This document shows positions 36,379-45,051 of a stretch of 64,000 nucleotides of DNA, piece after piece. Below the pieces are notes generated by a model. The model made no database searches. It saw only the letters and a list, made by a program, of their open reading frames with translations, and was not told the origin of the DNA. The stretch covers positions 33,228-97,227 of the forward strand of contig JAUPUU010000168.1 in assembly GCA_030917395.1 (NCBI GenBank), given 5' to 3'. The translations under genes and the position numbers were made by a program. Position 1 is the first letter of the stretch; each line of letters starts with the position of its first letter. Origin of the DNA: Cyanobacteriota bacterium erpe_2018_sw_21hr_WHONDRS-SW48-000092_B_bin.40. Its GTDB lineage: Bacteria; Cyanobacteriota; Vampirovibrionia; Obscuribacterales; Obscuribacteraceae.

Positions 36379-37017
36379 ATGATCGCTTTGGGCAACAAAG
36401 TACAGGTAGTAGACCATCCGGTAGTACAGCATTTGCTCACCAAGCTGCGTGACTACCAGACTCAATCTCCAGATTTTCGCCGCTATTCCATTACTCTTAG
36501 CCAATATTTGATCTACGAAGCTTCTAGACAAATGATTGTGAGAGAGCTTGCCGTTGAAACTCCCGTTGGCCAAGCAAAAGGCTCGGCCTTAACCGATTAT
36601 GTCATTCTCGCACCAGTACTGAGAGCTGGCTTGGTCATGGCTGAAGCGGCACAAAAAATGTTGCCTGCAGCACGTATCTATCACGTTGGCTTGAAGCGCG
36701 ACGAGACTACACTTGAAGCGATTTCATACTACGCCAAGCTACCTGATTCATTGCCACCAGACAGCCGCATTATCGTGCTTGACCCCATGCTTGCTACAGG
36801 CGGCTCTGCAGCTTCTGCTATCGAACTGTTTGCCAAGCTCAATGTTGGCGAAATTCAATTGGTTTCATTCGTGGCTGCCCCTGAAGGCATCAAGCGAGTA
36901 CATTCGCAATTCCCCAATGTGCACATCACCACTGCTTCTGTAGACAGCAACCTCAATGACCGTGGCTATATTGTTCCTGGCCTTGGCGATGCTGGCGATA
37001 GAATTTTCGGCACATAA
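36379..37017 (+). CDS. upp: Uracil phosphoribosyltransferase
   Basis: Salvage enzyme making UMP from uracil and PRPP. The PRPP-binding loop LDPMLATGGSAASAIELF near residue 138 and the uracil-binding end DRGYIVPGLGDAGDRIFGT are both diagnostic. YVILAPVLRAGLVMAEA is the conserved dimer segment. The start is ATG 36379, eight bases after GGAGG; a TTG one codon earlier is too close to the site to be preferred. Length is 212 residues, as usual. The next gene encodes an NCS1-type nucleobase permease, which fits uptake of uracil or cytosine. Confidence 0.97.
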   Translation: MIALGNKVQVVDHPVVQHLLTKLRDYQTQSPDFRRYSITLSQYLIYEASRQMIVRELAVETPVGQAKGSALTDYVILAPVLRAGLVMAEAAQKMLPAARIYHVGLKRDETTLEAISYYAKLPDSLPPDSRIIVLDPMLATGGSAASAIELFAKLNVGEIQLVSFVAAPEGIKRVHSQFPNVHITTASVDSNLNDRGYIVPGLGDAGDRIFGT

Positions 37018-37027
37018 ACAGCGCTCT

Positions 37028-37112
37028 AAATGGTAATCACACCATTTGTTTCACTTGAAAAGCCCCTTATAGTATTGGCTACAGCATGAGTAGTTGGCTA
37101 TATGGGGCTTTT
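37028..37112 (+). promoter_or_regulatory. Two hairpins in the region between upp and the NCS1 permease
   Basis: AAATGGT/ACCATTT (37028-37034 with 37041-37047) form a perfect 7-bp stem. AAAAGCCCC/GGGGCTTTT (37058-37066 with 37104-37112) form a perfect 9-bp stem around a 37-base loop that can itself fold. The right arm ends in TTTT, so it may terminate the upp transcript or act as an attenuator in the permease leader. No known riboswitch consensus was recognised. Confidence 0.5.
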
Positions 37113-37135
37113 GCTTAGGAAATGAAATTGAGTCT

Positions 37136-38557
37136 ATGAGCGAAACAGACAATGCAACGGCCATTATTGAACGCACCAGCCCTGCGGCAACAGCTGGGCT
37201 CAATGATGAGCTTAGCGATATTGCCATAAGTTCAGGCAGTGAGAACATTGTCGCCCTGGCTGATCGGCGCCACCCTCTAGCTATGGGTCTTTTGTGGATT
37301 ACCATGGTTACCTCTTTTCCCACTGTTCTCATTGGTGTGGAGTGGTACAAAAATGGCTTCAGTTTGGCACAAGTTCTAGCCTGTACAGTTTTTTCAGCCA
37401 TAGTGGTTTTGCTCTTTTGCGTGCCTTCGGCTCAGCTTGGAACAGTCACCGGGCGCACTTATGCTCATCTCAATCGCTCGGTCTTTGGCCGCTGGGGCGC
37501 GCGCATGACCACATTTAACTTAATTGCCATATTTCTTGCTTGCTATGCCTTTGGTGCCCTCTGCATGGCCGACGCGGTCAGTGGCCTCTTTTCCGTGCCT
37601 ATCTCTATCGGCTTCATGGCCGCTGGTTTCTCCTTTTTGATGTGTCTCAACAATCTCTGGGGCTTTTCTGGAGTGGTCAATTTCGCCAAATATTTCGCTG
37701 CCCCTTGCCTCATTGCCTGGGTTGGTTTTACCTTTTTCCGCGCTGTGGTTGCCTACAACACCGCAGCAGCAGTAATGCCTATACATGAGACCAATGTCAG
37801 CTGGACAGTGGCTCTTGGCGCCATAGCATCATTTGTAATTGGTTTTTCAATTTGGGGTAACGAGGCCGACTACTGGCGTCACGCAAGGCCGGGAGTGAAG
37901 AGAACCGCGATACCGCTAACGGTGGCACTATGTATTGGTCAAATTATCTTTCCTATTACCGGATGGATGGTCGCTCAAATTAGTCAAGTGACAGATACGG
38001 CGCGGGCTACGGCATTCATGAATGAATTTAGTTTTGGTGGAGTAGCATTGCTGGCACTGATAGTCATTGGCGCTCAATATTTTGCCGCAGCCGATTCTAA
38101 TTTGTACGCCGTGGTCGAGGCCTTTGAGAACTTATTCAAAGTGAAGAAAAAACATGTCGTCTTCGGCTACGCCTTCATCTGCGCCCTGGTTGCTTACTGG
38201 CTTTCATTCAGCGGTATGGCCAAAAGCATTGAAGTAATTTCAACCCTAAACGGCATTCTCATTCCGACTGGAACAACAATTTTGCTCTGCGAATGGTCAA
38301 TAGCAAAACTAATCAGTGACAAACACAGCCGAATTTTCGACCACATTCAAGAAATGCACCAATTGCCTGCGCTACGCCTTCCCGCCATGTTAGCTTTTGC
38401 CATCGGCTGCAGTGTTGGCATTGTCACAGCCGGACTGATACCAAGCCTGGAACACTTACACCTCGGCATTGGCTGCCTCAATGCTTGGGCCACCGCAGCC
38501 ATAATTTATCTGCCAGTAAGATTATTGGAAGAGAGACTAAAGCGCGAGCCTGTTTGA
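37136..38557 (+). CDS. NCS1-family (purine/cytosine) permease
   Basis: Polytopic nucleobase:cation symporter-1 type transporter with 12 hydrophobic segments. Family features include the amphipathic start and first helix (PLAMGLLWITMVTSFPTVLI), helix 3 ending in QLGTVTGRTYAHLNRSVFG, a conserved Trp-Gly pair in NNLWGFSGVVNF, and GFSIWGNEADYWRHARPG near residue 240, where substrate contacts lie in related permeases. I chose ATG 37136 because the hydrophilic N-terminal tail begins SETDNATA there; the frame continues 14 codons back. Location next to upp suggests cytosine, uracil or a related base as the substrate; the exact one is inferred only. Confidence 0.88.
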   Translation: MSETDNATAIIERTSPAATAGLNDELSDIAISSGSENIVALADRRHPLAMGLLWITMVTSFPTVLIGVEWYKNGFSLAQVLACTVFSAIVVLLFCVPSAQLGTVTGRTYAHLNRSVFGRWGARMTTFNLIAIFLACYAFGALCMADAVSGLFSVPISIGFMAAGFSFLMCLNNLWGFSGVVNFAKYFAAPCLIAWVGFTFFRAVVAYNTAAAVMPIHETNVSWTVALGAIASFVIGFSIWGNEADYWRHARPGVKRTAIPLTVALCIGQIIFPITGWMVAQISQVTDTARATAFMNEFSFGGVALLALIVIGAQYFAAADSNLYAVVEAFENLFKVKKKHVVFGYAFICALVAYWLSFSGMAKSIEVISTLNGILIPTGTTILLCEWSIAKLISDKHSRIFDHIQEMHQLPALRLPAMLAFAIGCSVGIVTAGLIPSLEHLHLGIGCLNAWATAAIIYLPVRLLEERLKREPV

Positions 38558-38609
38558 TAAACCTGCCATCAGAGGTGGCATAATGCTCTAAGTTCTGGCG
38601 AGAAGTGGC

Positions 38610-39797
38610 GTGAGCGCAGACAAAGAGCAGCGAATAATACTAAGAGAAGTCTGCGAGACCTGTAGCAGACCGATTTTCCCAACCCAATCTACGATTTCAT
38701 CGCTAAGCGCTGGTCGCCCTGGTTTCTGCAACTGTTCTAGTTTAAAGGCAGCTAGCCCAAAATTTCCTGAAGCACAAGAGGAAGTACCAAGCGAAAGCTC
38801 GCCAGAAAGGCGGTTCGACCCCAATGTTAGATTGCACGATTTGACTGAATGCGGCTATCAATTTTTAGACCGCATTGGCAAGGGTACCCTTAGTTATGTC
38901 TATCAAGCGCGCTCAGGCAAAGTTGACGCCTTGCTAGCCATGAAAATATTCAGACGCTCGCCTTTTGAAAACAAACGAACTCTGAAACGCCTTGAGCAAG
39001 AGGCCAATAAAGCAAAGCAACTAAGTCATCCAAACCTTTGTTCCGTCTACGAATTCGGACTCTCTGAAAAGCAGTATCCATACCTGGTTATGGACTTTCT
39101 TGCCGGACCCACCTTAGAAGAAATAATTAGTACCGAAGGATTTCTGGAAGTAGATCGACTGATCGACATAGCCATACAAATCTGCGACGCCCTCAGCCAC
39201 GCCCATCAGCACAATCTCATTCATCGCGATCTCAAGCCCGCCAATATTTACCTGCTTAAGGCCAAGGGCGGCGGCGATTTCGTCAAAGTATCTGACTTTG
39301 GCATTGCCAAAGTGCTGCCTAATCCTGGCCGCGAAACCCGCTACATGACTGCCGATGGAGAAGAATTCGGCAGCCCTGCGTATATGAGCCCAGAGCAATG
39401 CCTGGGCGAAAGACTCGATAGTCGATCAGATATTTACTCCCTAGGTTGCTTGATGTACGAAGCTCTGTCAGGCAAGTTGCCCTTCAGTTCGTCAAACCCG
39501 GTGCGTTTAGGCTTCAAACAGGTAAGCCAAAAACCGCAAAGCCTGCGCGAGCGCTTCAAAGATATCGAAATTCCAGAAGCACTTGATGCCGTGGTCTTAT
39601 GCGCCCTAGAGAAGAAGCCAGAAAATCGCTTTGCTTCAGCCGACGATATGAAAGAAGTGCTAATTGCAATTCAGGACGGTAAGAAGCCTAATTTACCGGC
39701 TTCGTCAGTCAGTAAAAGTAAGCAAGACTCTCTTCTTAACAAAGACCGAAACTGGCTGAACCTCTTTGGCCTGGGTCAGAAGAACAAGAAAGAATAG
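38610..39797 (+). CDS. Ser/Thr protein kinase (Hanks type) with N-terminal Cys motif (kinase C)
   Basis: Soluble kinase, 395 residues. The GTG start at 38610 has GAGAAGTGG upstream. N-terminal residues 14-45 contain CETC and CNC, suggesting a small metal-binding knuckle. The kinase domain starts near 82: RIGKGTLSYVYQA, LAMKIF (catalytic Lys), HRDLKPAN (H205), DFG in VSDFGIAK, the GSPAYMSPEQCLGE activation-loop end and SDIYSLGCLMYEALSG. All catalytic residues are present. There is no transmembrane helix; the last 60 residues are Lys/Ser-rich. It forms a tandem pair with the next kinase, 38 bases downstream. Confidence 0.93.
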   Translation: MSADKEQRIILREVCETCSRPIFPTQSTISSLSAGRPGFCNCSSLKAASPKFPEAQEEVPSESSPERRFDPNVRLHDLTECGYQFLDRIGKGTLSYVYQARSGKVDALLAMKIFRRSPFENKRTLKRLEQEANKAKQLSHPNLCSVYEFGLSEKQYPYLVMDFLAGPTLEEIISTEGFLEVDRLIDIAIQICDALSHAHQHNLIHRDLKPANIYLLKAKGGGDFVKVSDFGIAKVLPNPGRETRYMTADGEEFGSPAYMSPEQCLGERLDSRSDIYSLGCLMYEALSGKLPFSSSNPVRLGFKQVSQKPQSLRERFKDIEIPEALDAVVLCALEKKPENRFASADDMKEVLIAIQDGKKPNLPASSVSKSKQDSLLNKDRNWLNLFGLGQKNKKE

Positions 39798-39835
39798 CGG
39801 CAAAGAAATACCTAATTAACAGAGGCCGTTATCTT

Positions 39836-40804
39836 TTGAATACTGAAGATACTCGCAATCTACTCGGCACCATATTTGATGACAGATACATTATCGAGTC
39901 AATAATCAGTCAAAGCACAACCTGCAGCAAAGCCGGATTGAAAAGCACCATAACCGTTTATCGAGCACACGACACAACTGACAAATGCCCTGTTGTGATC
40001 AAGCACTTCGTCCCCCAAAACGCTGACCAAAATCTGGTACTAGAACGCTTCATTCGCGAGGCTAGAGCACTCTTAGTGATAAAGCATCCAGCCATAGTCG
40101 AAATCAGAGACGTTGTGCTGCAAAACGAAGGTTCTGCTTTTATCGTTATGGAGAGACTAGAGGGCCTCACCCTGCGCCAGCATTTAGCAAAAAATGGAGC
40201 CTTATCATTTCACGCCTTCGTTGCCGTATGCTCGCAGATTCTAGAAGCCCTTCAACTGGCGCACCGCAAGGGAGTAATTCATCGGGATCTTAAACCAGAC
40301 AACATAATTGTTATGCAAGCGCCAGCAATAGAGCGAATCAAGATCATCGACTTCGGCATAGCCCAATTGCCAGGCAACCGCGGCCATTTAAAACTTACCA
40401 ACACTGGCGACATGCTGGGCACGCCTTTGTACATGAGCCCAGAACAGTGCCTTGGTGAAGCCATAGACGAGCGCTCTGATATTTATTCTCTAGGCTGCAT
40501 CATGTACGAAATGTTGACAGGCCAAGCGCCATTCAATGGCGATTCGATCTTGGCAGTAATGACAAAAAAGGTAACCGAGCAGCCAGCCGCCATAGCTCCT
40601 TCAGAGAAAATCAATCAGCAACAGATTGTACAGTTCGAGCGCATCATCAATAAGGCCATGGCCAAAGCGCCTCAAGACCGCTACCAAAGCGCTAAAGAAC
40701 TACACACAGATCTACTCAGAAGCAGCACTCTGGCTCGGAACAAAGTCAAAAAATCACGTATTAGTATTGTCTTCAACAAATTCTTCGGCAGCAGTGAAGA
40801 CTAA
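39836..40804 (+). CDS. Ser/Thr protein kinase (Hanks type) with altered glycine loop (kinase D)
   Basis: Soluble kinase, 322 residues; TTG start at 39836 after AGAGG ten bases upstream. The nucleotide loop is unusual: instead of GxGxxG it reads ISQSTTCSKAGLKSTITVYR, a longer loop with only one glycine. The remaining motifs are complete: VVIKHF lysine, HRDLKPDN (H149), DFG in IIDFGIAQ, GTPLYMSPEQCLGE and SDIYSLGCIMYEMLTG. The similar MSPEQCLGE and IYSLGC(L/I)MYE segments show it is a duplicate of the preceding gene. The last 20 residues are basic. It is convergent with the hydrolase gene, whose stop codon is adjacent. Confidence 0.93.
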   Translation: MNTEDTRNLLGTIFDDRYIIESIISQSTTCSKAGLKSTITVYRAHDTTDKCPVVIKHFVPQNADQNLVLERFIREARALLVIKHPAIVEIRDVVLQNEGSAFIVMERLEGLTLRQHLAKNGALSFHAFVAVCSQILEALQLAHRKGVIHRDLKPDNIIVMQAPAIERIKIIDFGIAQLPGNRGHLKLTNTGDMLGTPLYMSPEQCLGEAIDERSDIYSLGCIMYEMLTGQAPFNGDSILAVMTKKVTEQPAAIAPSEKINQQQIVQFERIINKAMAKAPQDRYQSAKELHTDLLRSSTLARNKVKKSRISIVFNKFFGSSED

Positions 40805-42106
40805 TCAATCGTTGAGCATCTGTAATAAGCGATCGAGCAAAACCTCACCATCCTGACGCAGGCCATCATGTTCATATTCGTTGGTTATCCATACCTTCAT
40901 GCCGCGAATTGCAGAAGCAGTTTGCTCAGCCAGCTGCCGAGCAACATACATGTCATTGCAATAAATAGTACCGACACAAGGAACATCGTTATTCTTGAGA
41001 CGATCGCAATCATAGAGGGGCGGCCACTGCGAGTAGGAGGCCAGCAACTCTGCCACTTCTTTAAATGGCCTCAGACAAGTGTACTCTTCAAACATCCAGG
41101 GATAAATCATTTCGCCACTAAAGAATATTGGCATTGAGTCTTTTCTGAACTCGTCAAATTCACTGACCAGGCGAGCTGCTGACCAGTTAGAAGCACGGCC
41201 CTGGCAATAAATAGCTTCGTGAAGAAGCGCATAAATAGGGTTGGTATTAAAGTGCAGTTGACTCTCTACATCACGCAAGAAGGAATAGCTGAGTATGGAA
41301 TCGTTAGACGAATCAAAAGCGCTCTCAAGCAAATAGTGAACAGTATTCATGCTGCCACCACTTGAATTAAAACCAAAATTAAGGCCAAGCTGCAAGAAGC
41401 GCTCTACAGTAAGCGGCTCTCCGGTAGGCAAGAACACTGCATTTTTCTGCAAGTGTTCAACAATTCGCGCCACCTTCTCTACATCTTCAGGATAGCGCTT
41501 ATAGAAAAGTTGGTTCTTCTTTATCAATTCACGGTAGGTCTGCCGGTATACTTCATCGGCATCATCAACCAGAGGCGGCAAGCCGCCAGTTAAGATGGCA
41601 CCACTTAAGCCTTCAGGAGCCATAGACAAATAGGTAGTACTGCAAAAGCCGCCAAAACTCTGGCCAAGCAATGTCACCTTCTTGCCGTGGCAAAGCGACT
41701 TGCGAATCAATTCGCAATCGCGAACGATATTGTCAGCTCGAAAGTGCTGTAGGTATTTAAATTGCAATGGCGCAGTTGGATAGAGTGAAGGCAGCTGTTC
41801 GGTTACGGCTGTGCTCAAGCCGGTGCCGCGCTGATCAACTAATAACACGCGATATTCTTTTGCAGCTCGCTTCAACCACCCCGATAGCCCCTCAGGCCTA
41901 GGCGCCTGAAAGCCCGGACCGCCTTGCAAGAAAAGGAGCCAGGGCAAATCGCTTTTGCCTACATTCTCAAGAGAAACAACTTCTCGAGCGAAAATAGAAA
42001 TTGTTGCTCCTGTGGGATCGGCATAATTCAATGGTGCATCAAATGCATAGCCCCGACAAAGCATTCCGGGAAATTTGTCGACACTAACTGGCTTTATGGT
42101 TTTCAC
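40805..42106 (-). CDS. Proline iminopeptidase-like alpha/beta hydrolase (S33)
   Basis: Alpha/beta hydrolase of 433 residues resembling prolyl aminopeptidases, which remove N-terminal proline. The oxyanion segment LLFLQGGPGFQAPRPEG, VLLVDQRGTGLS and nucleophile elbow LLGQSFGGFC (Ser) are seen, and EHDGLR near the C-terminus carries the catalytic His. The GTG start at 42106 follows CGGAGCCAA. No signal peptide, so cytoplasmic. The neighbouring TPR gene begins 28 bases upstream in the same direction and may be co-transcribed with it. The exact substrate cannot be told from sequence. Confidence 0.9.
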   Translation of the reverse strand: MKTIKPVSVDKFPGMLCRGYAFDAPLNYADPTGATISIFAREVVSLENVGKSDLPWLLFLQGGPGFQAPRPEGLSGWLKRAAKEYRVLLVDQRGTGLSTAVTEQLPSLYPTAPLQFKYLQHFRADNIVRDCELIRKSLCHGKKVTLLGQSFGGFCSTTYLSMAPEGLSGAILTGGLPPLVDDADEVYRQTYRELIKKNQLFYKRYPEDVEKVARIVEHLQKNAVFLPTGEPLTVERFLQLGLNFGFNSSGGSMNTVHYLLESAFDSSNDSILSYSFLRDVESQLHFNTNPIYALLHEAIYCQGRASNWSAARLVSEFDEFRKDSMPIFFSGEMIYPWMFEEYTCLRPFKEVAELLASYSQWPPLYDCDRLKNNDVPCVGTIYCNDMYVARQLAEQTASAIRGMKVWITNEYEHDGLRQDGEVLLDRLLQMLND

Positions 42107-42133
42107 TGCTTGGCTCCGAGTTGCCGATTAATG

Positions 42134-43723
42134 CTAGTTTCCAGCGAGCTTATCAAAGGTAAATTCAAAGGTAGCGTCACCAACAGGAATTCTTACAATG
42201 CATGCTCCAGCCTTATTAGCATCGTCAAGCTGAAAGAAAATAGCACCGCTGATGGTTGCTCCAGGATCTATATCGCAAGGCCCAAGACTTTGCGAACGAA
42301 TTTGCTCAGCATAGGCCTTAGCGTCATCTTCAATGGCCCGAGCCTTTTCCATAGCCCTTTGCTGCGCGGCATAATCAGGCACCTGAGTCATCATAGTGGT
42401 CATATTGCCATTGCGCATAACTGTTGGAATGGTGCCACCATAACTCATCACTGGCGGGTAGAAGCCACCGAAGCCATAGCCATAGGCAGGGGGATTAATA
42501 TAAGTGCTAGTGAGGGTTTGAGTGGCATCTTGGCCCCAGAAGCGCACCCACTTAGCCTTACTCTGAGCTTTCTTCTCGACGCTGTCAGCCAACTTAAGCG
42601 GTTCAATCATGGTTGCCATCACCGCTTTTGGTGTCATAGCGATAAACTCAGGTTTCTTACCCATGAATTCGAGTGGACCACGGCTGCGATTAAGCACTGT
42701 CAAAGCTACTTTTACGACCTTGCCTTTACCCTGGGCTGAATTATCACGAACAGCCACGGCTTCTACCGCCACAGCATCTAAGGTAATGCGCTTGCGTTGC
42801 AAGCCGTCTTGAAAGCTGCGACTAGACCAGGGCGATCCATCGGTATAAGTATAAGTAGGGCAGAGCCAGTATGGCTTTGGAGAATATCTGCGTTGCACTG
42901 CACCAGTGGCATTGTCCATAGCTAAGGCAATGGCAAAGTGTTGATTAGCCTCCGCAGCAAGGCCTTGCTTGAATAGCATGGAGCCGAGCTGTTCTTCAAT
43001 GTCAGCGATATTGAGAGGGGCAATACTAGGAGAACTTTTAGCGTAAGTAAGGGCATCCTGCAACAATTGCGAAGCCTGGTTATAGCCACCCATACCGGCA
43101 TAGAGACTAGCTAAATGGCCCATACAGGTGACCAATCGCCAGGTCTCGTGACTGTGCACACCATCAACCTTAAGCAAAGCAATAGCACGCTTCAAAGTCT
43201 CGATGGCCTGCTCGCGCTGCCCCTGGCCTTCTTCCAGCCATGACTGAGCATCAAGTACTCGCGCCGTGAGCAAATTGACTTGCTCTTTATCATGCTCAGT
43301 TGAACTAGCCGTTAGCGGATCTAGCACTTTGTGTATGCGCTTCAACTCAGCAGCGGCAGCAGCCATATTGCTCTGCCAAAGCAGAGCTTCAAACAATCCA
43401 GCCCTGAGACCAACTTCGGCAAAAGAGCCCTTCTTGTCTTTGCCCAAATTCTTGATGCGCTCGCTAAATACCATTTGGGCCCGGGCATAGTCACCAATGT
43501 TCAGGGCATTGTCACCATCAGTGTCAAAGCTAGTGAGAGTGCCCACGAGAGCATTCGTGTGCCCCTGACCAACAACAGCTGTCTGGTGCTCGGCTGGACC
43601 TTGAGCTTGAGCAGAGACTGTCACTATAGAAGCAACAGGCAACAGGAAAAGAGCCGCAAGAAAATAGCTTCCCTTGAAACCATTCCTAGAATTATTAGCT
43701 GAGTAGACAGAGCGACTGAACAT
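42134..43723 (-). CDS. Exported TPR-containing protein (529 residues)
   Basis: Predicted exported protein. The ATG at 43723 follows AGGAAATATTT; eight codons further back the frame continues without a site. Residues 1-39 are a signal peptide (basic start, FLAALFLLPVASIVTVSAQA core and cleavage). Residues 60-290 contain TPR-like pairs (ADIEEQLGSMLFKQGLAAEA, GNQASQLLQDALTYAK type). The C-terminal half is different: strand-rich with GKVVKVALTVLNRSRGPLEF and a Tyr/Gly/Pro segment (PPAYGYGFGGFYPPV), then a region ending in FEFTFDKLAGN. The organisation, TPR plus beta-rich C-terminus, suggests an envelope scaffold; no partner is known. Confidence 0.82.
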   Translation of the reverse strand: MFSRSVYSANNSRNGFKGSYFLAALFLLPVASIVTVSAQAQGPAEHQTAVVGQGHTNALVGTLTSFDTDGDNALNIGDYARAQMVFSERIKNLGKDKKGSFAEVGLRAGLFEALLWQSNMAAAAAELKRIHKVLDPLTASSTEHDKEQVNLLTARVLDAQSWLEEGQGQREQAIETLKRAIALLKVDGVHSHETWRLVTCMGHLASLYAGMGGYNQASQLLQDALTYAKSSPSIAPLNIADIEEQLGSMLFKQGLAAEANQHFAIALAMDNATGAVQRRYSPKPYWLCPTYTYTDGSPWSSRSFQDGLQRKRITLDAVAVEAVAVRDNSAQGKGKVVKVALTVLNRSRGPLEFMGKKPEFIAMTPKAVMATMIEPLKLADSVEKKAQSKAKWVRFWGQDATQTLTSTYINPPAYGYGFGGFYPPVMSYGGTIPTVMRNGNMTTMMTQVPDYAAQQRAMEKARAIEDDAKAYAEQIRSQSLGPCDIDPGATISGAIFFQLDDANKAGACIVRIPVGDATFEFTFDKLAGN

Positions 43724-43781
43724 ATAAATATTTCCTGGGTTGCACATCGGAGCTGAGGGAGTAAAGAAGTAAATTTTTTGC

Positions 43782-43820
43782 GAAGAGGAGGAGCCTAAGC
43801 CCCTCCTCTTCAGTTTTTTT
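43782..43820 (+). terminator. Strong hairpin with T-run in plus orientation
   Basis: GAAGAGGAGG at 43782-43791 pairs with CCTCCTCTTC at 43802-43811 around a ten-base loop, and AG plus seven T follow at 43812-43820. This is a canonical intrinsic terminator read on the plus strand, yet both flanking genes are on the minus strand. On the minus strand the stem is followed by GCAAAAAA, which is not a termination signal, though the stem may still protect the 3' end of the acyl-CoA dehydrogenase mRNA. Confidence 0.7.
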
Positions 43821-43833
43821 GTTCTAGCAGATT

Positions 43834-45027
43834 CTAAACAGCAGCCATAGCAGTTAGATTCTCAGCAGGCTTGCCGTTAGCAAGACGAATACCGAGAGCA
43901 TCTTGGCCGATGATTATGCGCTGAATTTCGCGAGTACCTTCGTAGATGTTCAATACTTTGGCATCACGGAAGTAACGCTCAACAGGATACTCATCAGAGA
44001 AGCCGTAGCCACCGAAGATTTGCACAGCATTGTGAGCATGCTTGTTAGCAGCTTCGCCACAGAAGAGCTTAGCAATTGAAGTTTCACGGCTGTTACGCAC
44101 GCCTTTGTTTTTCAAGTGTGCAGCACGCAAGTAGAGTAAGCGGCCAGCTTCGCAGTCAGCAACCATGTCGGCAATCATAGCTTGCACTTGTTGGTGCTCG
44201 CCGATTGCCTTGCCGAAAGTTCTGCGTTCCATGGCGTACTTGACTGAAGCATCAATACAACCTTGAACCAAGCCAACTGCGCCAGCGGCGACTGAGAAGC
44301 GGCCATTGTCGAGAGCTGACATAGCGATCTTGAAGCCTTCGCCAACTTTACCAAGCATATTCTCAGCTGGCACTCTTACTTCATCGAGGAAGAGACTAGC
44401 TGTATCAGATGCTCTCAAGCCGAGCTTACCGTGCATTGCTTGAGCGGTGAAGCCTTTAGATTTGGTATCAACCACGAAGCAAGTGATACCTTTGTGGCCT
44501 AGAGCTGGATCAACAGTTGCGAAAATCAAAGCGTGGGTAGCGATGGTGCCACAAGAAATCCAGGTTTTGGAACCAGAAAGAATGTAATCGTTGCCATCTT
44601 TGACAGCGCGAGTTTGTTGATTGGCAGCATCTGAACCAGCTTCTGGCTCAGTCAAACCATAACAACCCAAGAAGTCTCCGGAGCAAAGCTTAGGCAAGTA
44701 GAATTTCTTCTGCTCTTCAGTGCCCCATTTGAAGATTGTCAAAGCAACCAATGAAGTTTGCACTGAGAACAAAGTTCTAGTGGAAGAACAAACACGGTTA
44801 ACTTCTTCAGTCATCAAGCCATAGGCAACATAGTCCATGCCAAGGCCGCCGTACTTTTCTGGAACTGGGCAACCAAGGAAGCCTTCAGCAAAGATCTTCT
44901 TAGCAATATCCCAATCGAATTTGCAAGCGCGGTCGTTAGCTTGAGCTTTAGGAGCAATCTCGCGCTCAGCAAACTCACGCATGTGTTTGCGCATTGCAAT
45001 TTGTTCGGGTGTGAAATCAAAATCCAT
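43834..45027 (-). CDS. Acyl-CoA dehydrogenase
   Basis: FAD-dependent alpha,beta-dehydrogenation of acyl-CoA thioesters. The 397-residue length and the motifs are typical: DFTPEQIAMRKHMREFAERE start, LGCYGLTEPEAGSDAANQQT (FAD loop), SGSKTWISCG, DNGRFSVAAGAVGLVQGCID, FGKAIGEHQQVQAMIADM, and IYEGTREIQRIIIGQDALG, which contains the catalytic Glu. ATG 45027 has GGAG seven bases upstream. It is the last gene of a three-gene minus-strand operon (aminotransferase, aldehyde dehydrogenase, this), 24 bases after the aldehyde dehydrogenase. Chain-length preference is unknown; short chain or glutaryl-CoA would fit the neighbours. Confidence 0.95.
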   Translation of the reverse strand: MDFDFTPEQIAMRKHMREFAEREIAPKAQANDRACKFDWDIAKKIFAEGFLGCPVPEKYGGLGMDYVAYGLMTEEVNRVCSSTRTLFSVQTSLVALTIFKWGTEEQKKFYLPKLCSGDFLGCYGLTEPEAGSDAANQQTRAVKDGNDYILSGSKTWISCGTIATHALIFATVDPALGHKGITCFVVDTKSKGFTAQAMHGKLGLRASDTASLFLDEVRVPAENMLGKVGEGFKIAMSALDNGRFSVAAGAVGLVQGCIDASVKYAMERRTFGKAIGEHQQVQAMIADMVADCEAGRLLYLRAAHLKNKGVRNSRETSIAKLFCGEAANKHAHNAVQIFGGYGFSDEYPVERYFRDAKVLNIYEGTREIQRIIIGQDALGIRLANGKPAENLTAMAAV

Positions 45028-45051
45028 TTCTTATCTCCAATTGAATTTCTA

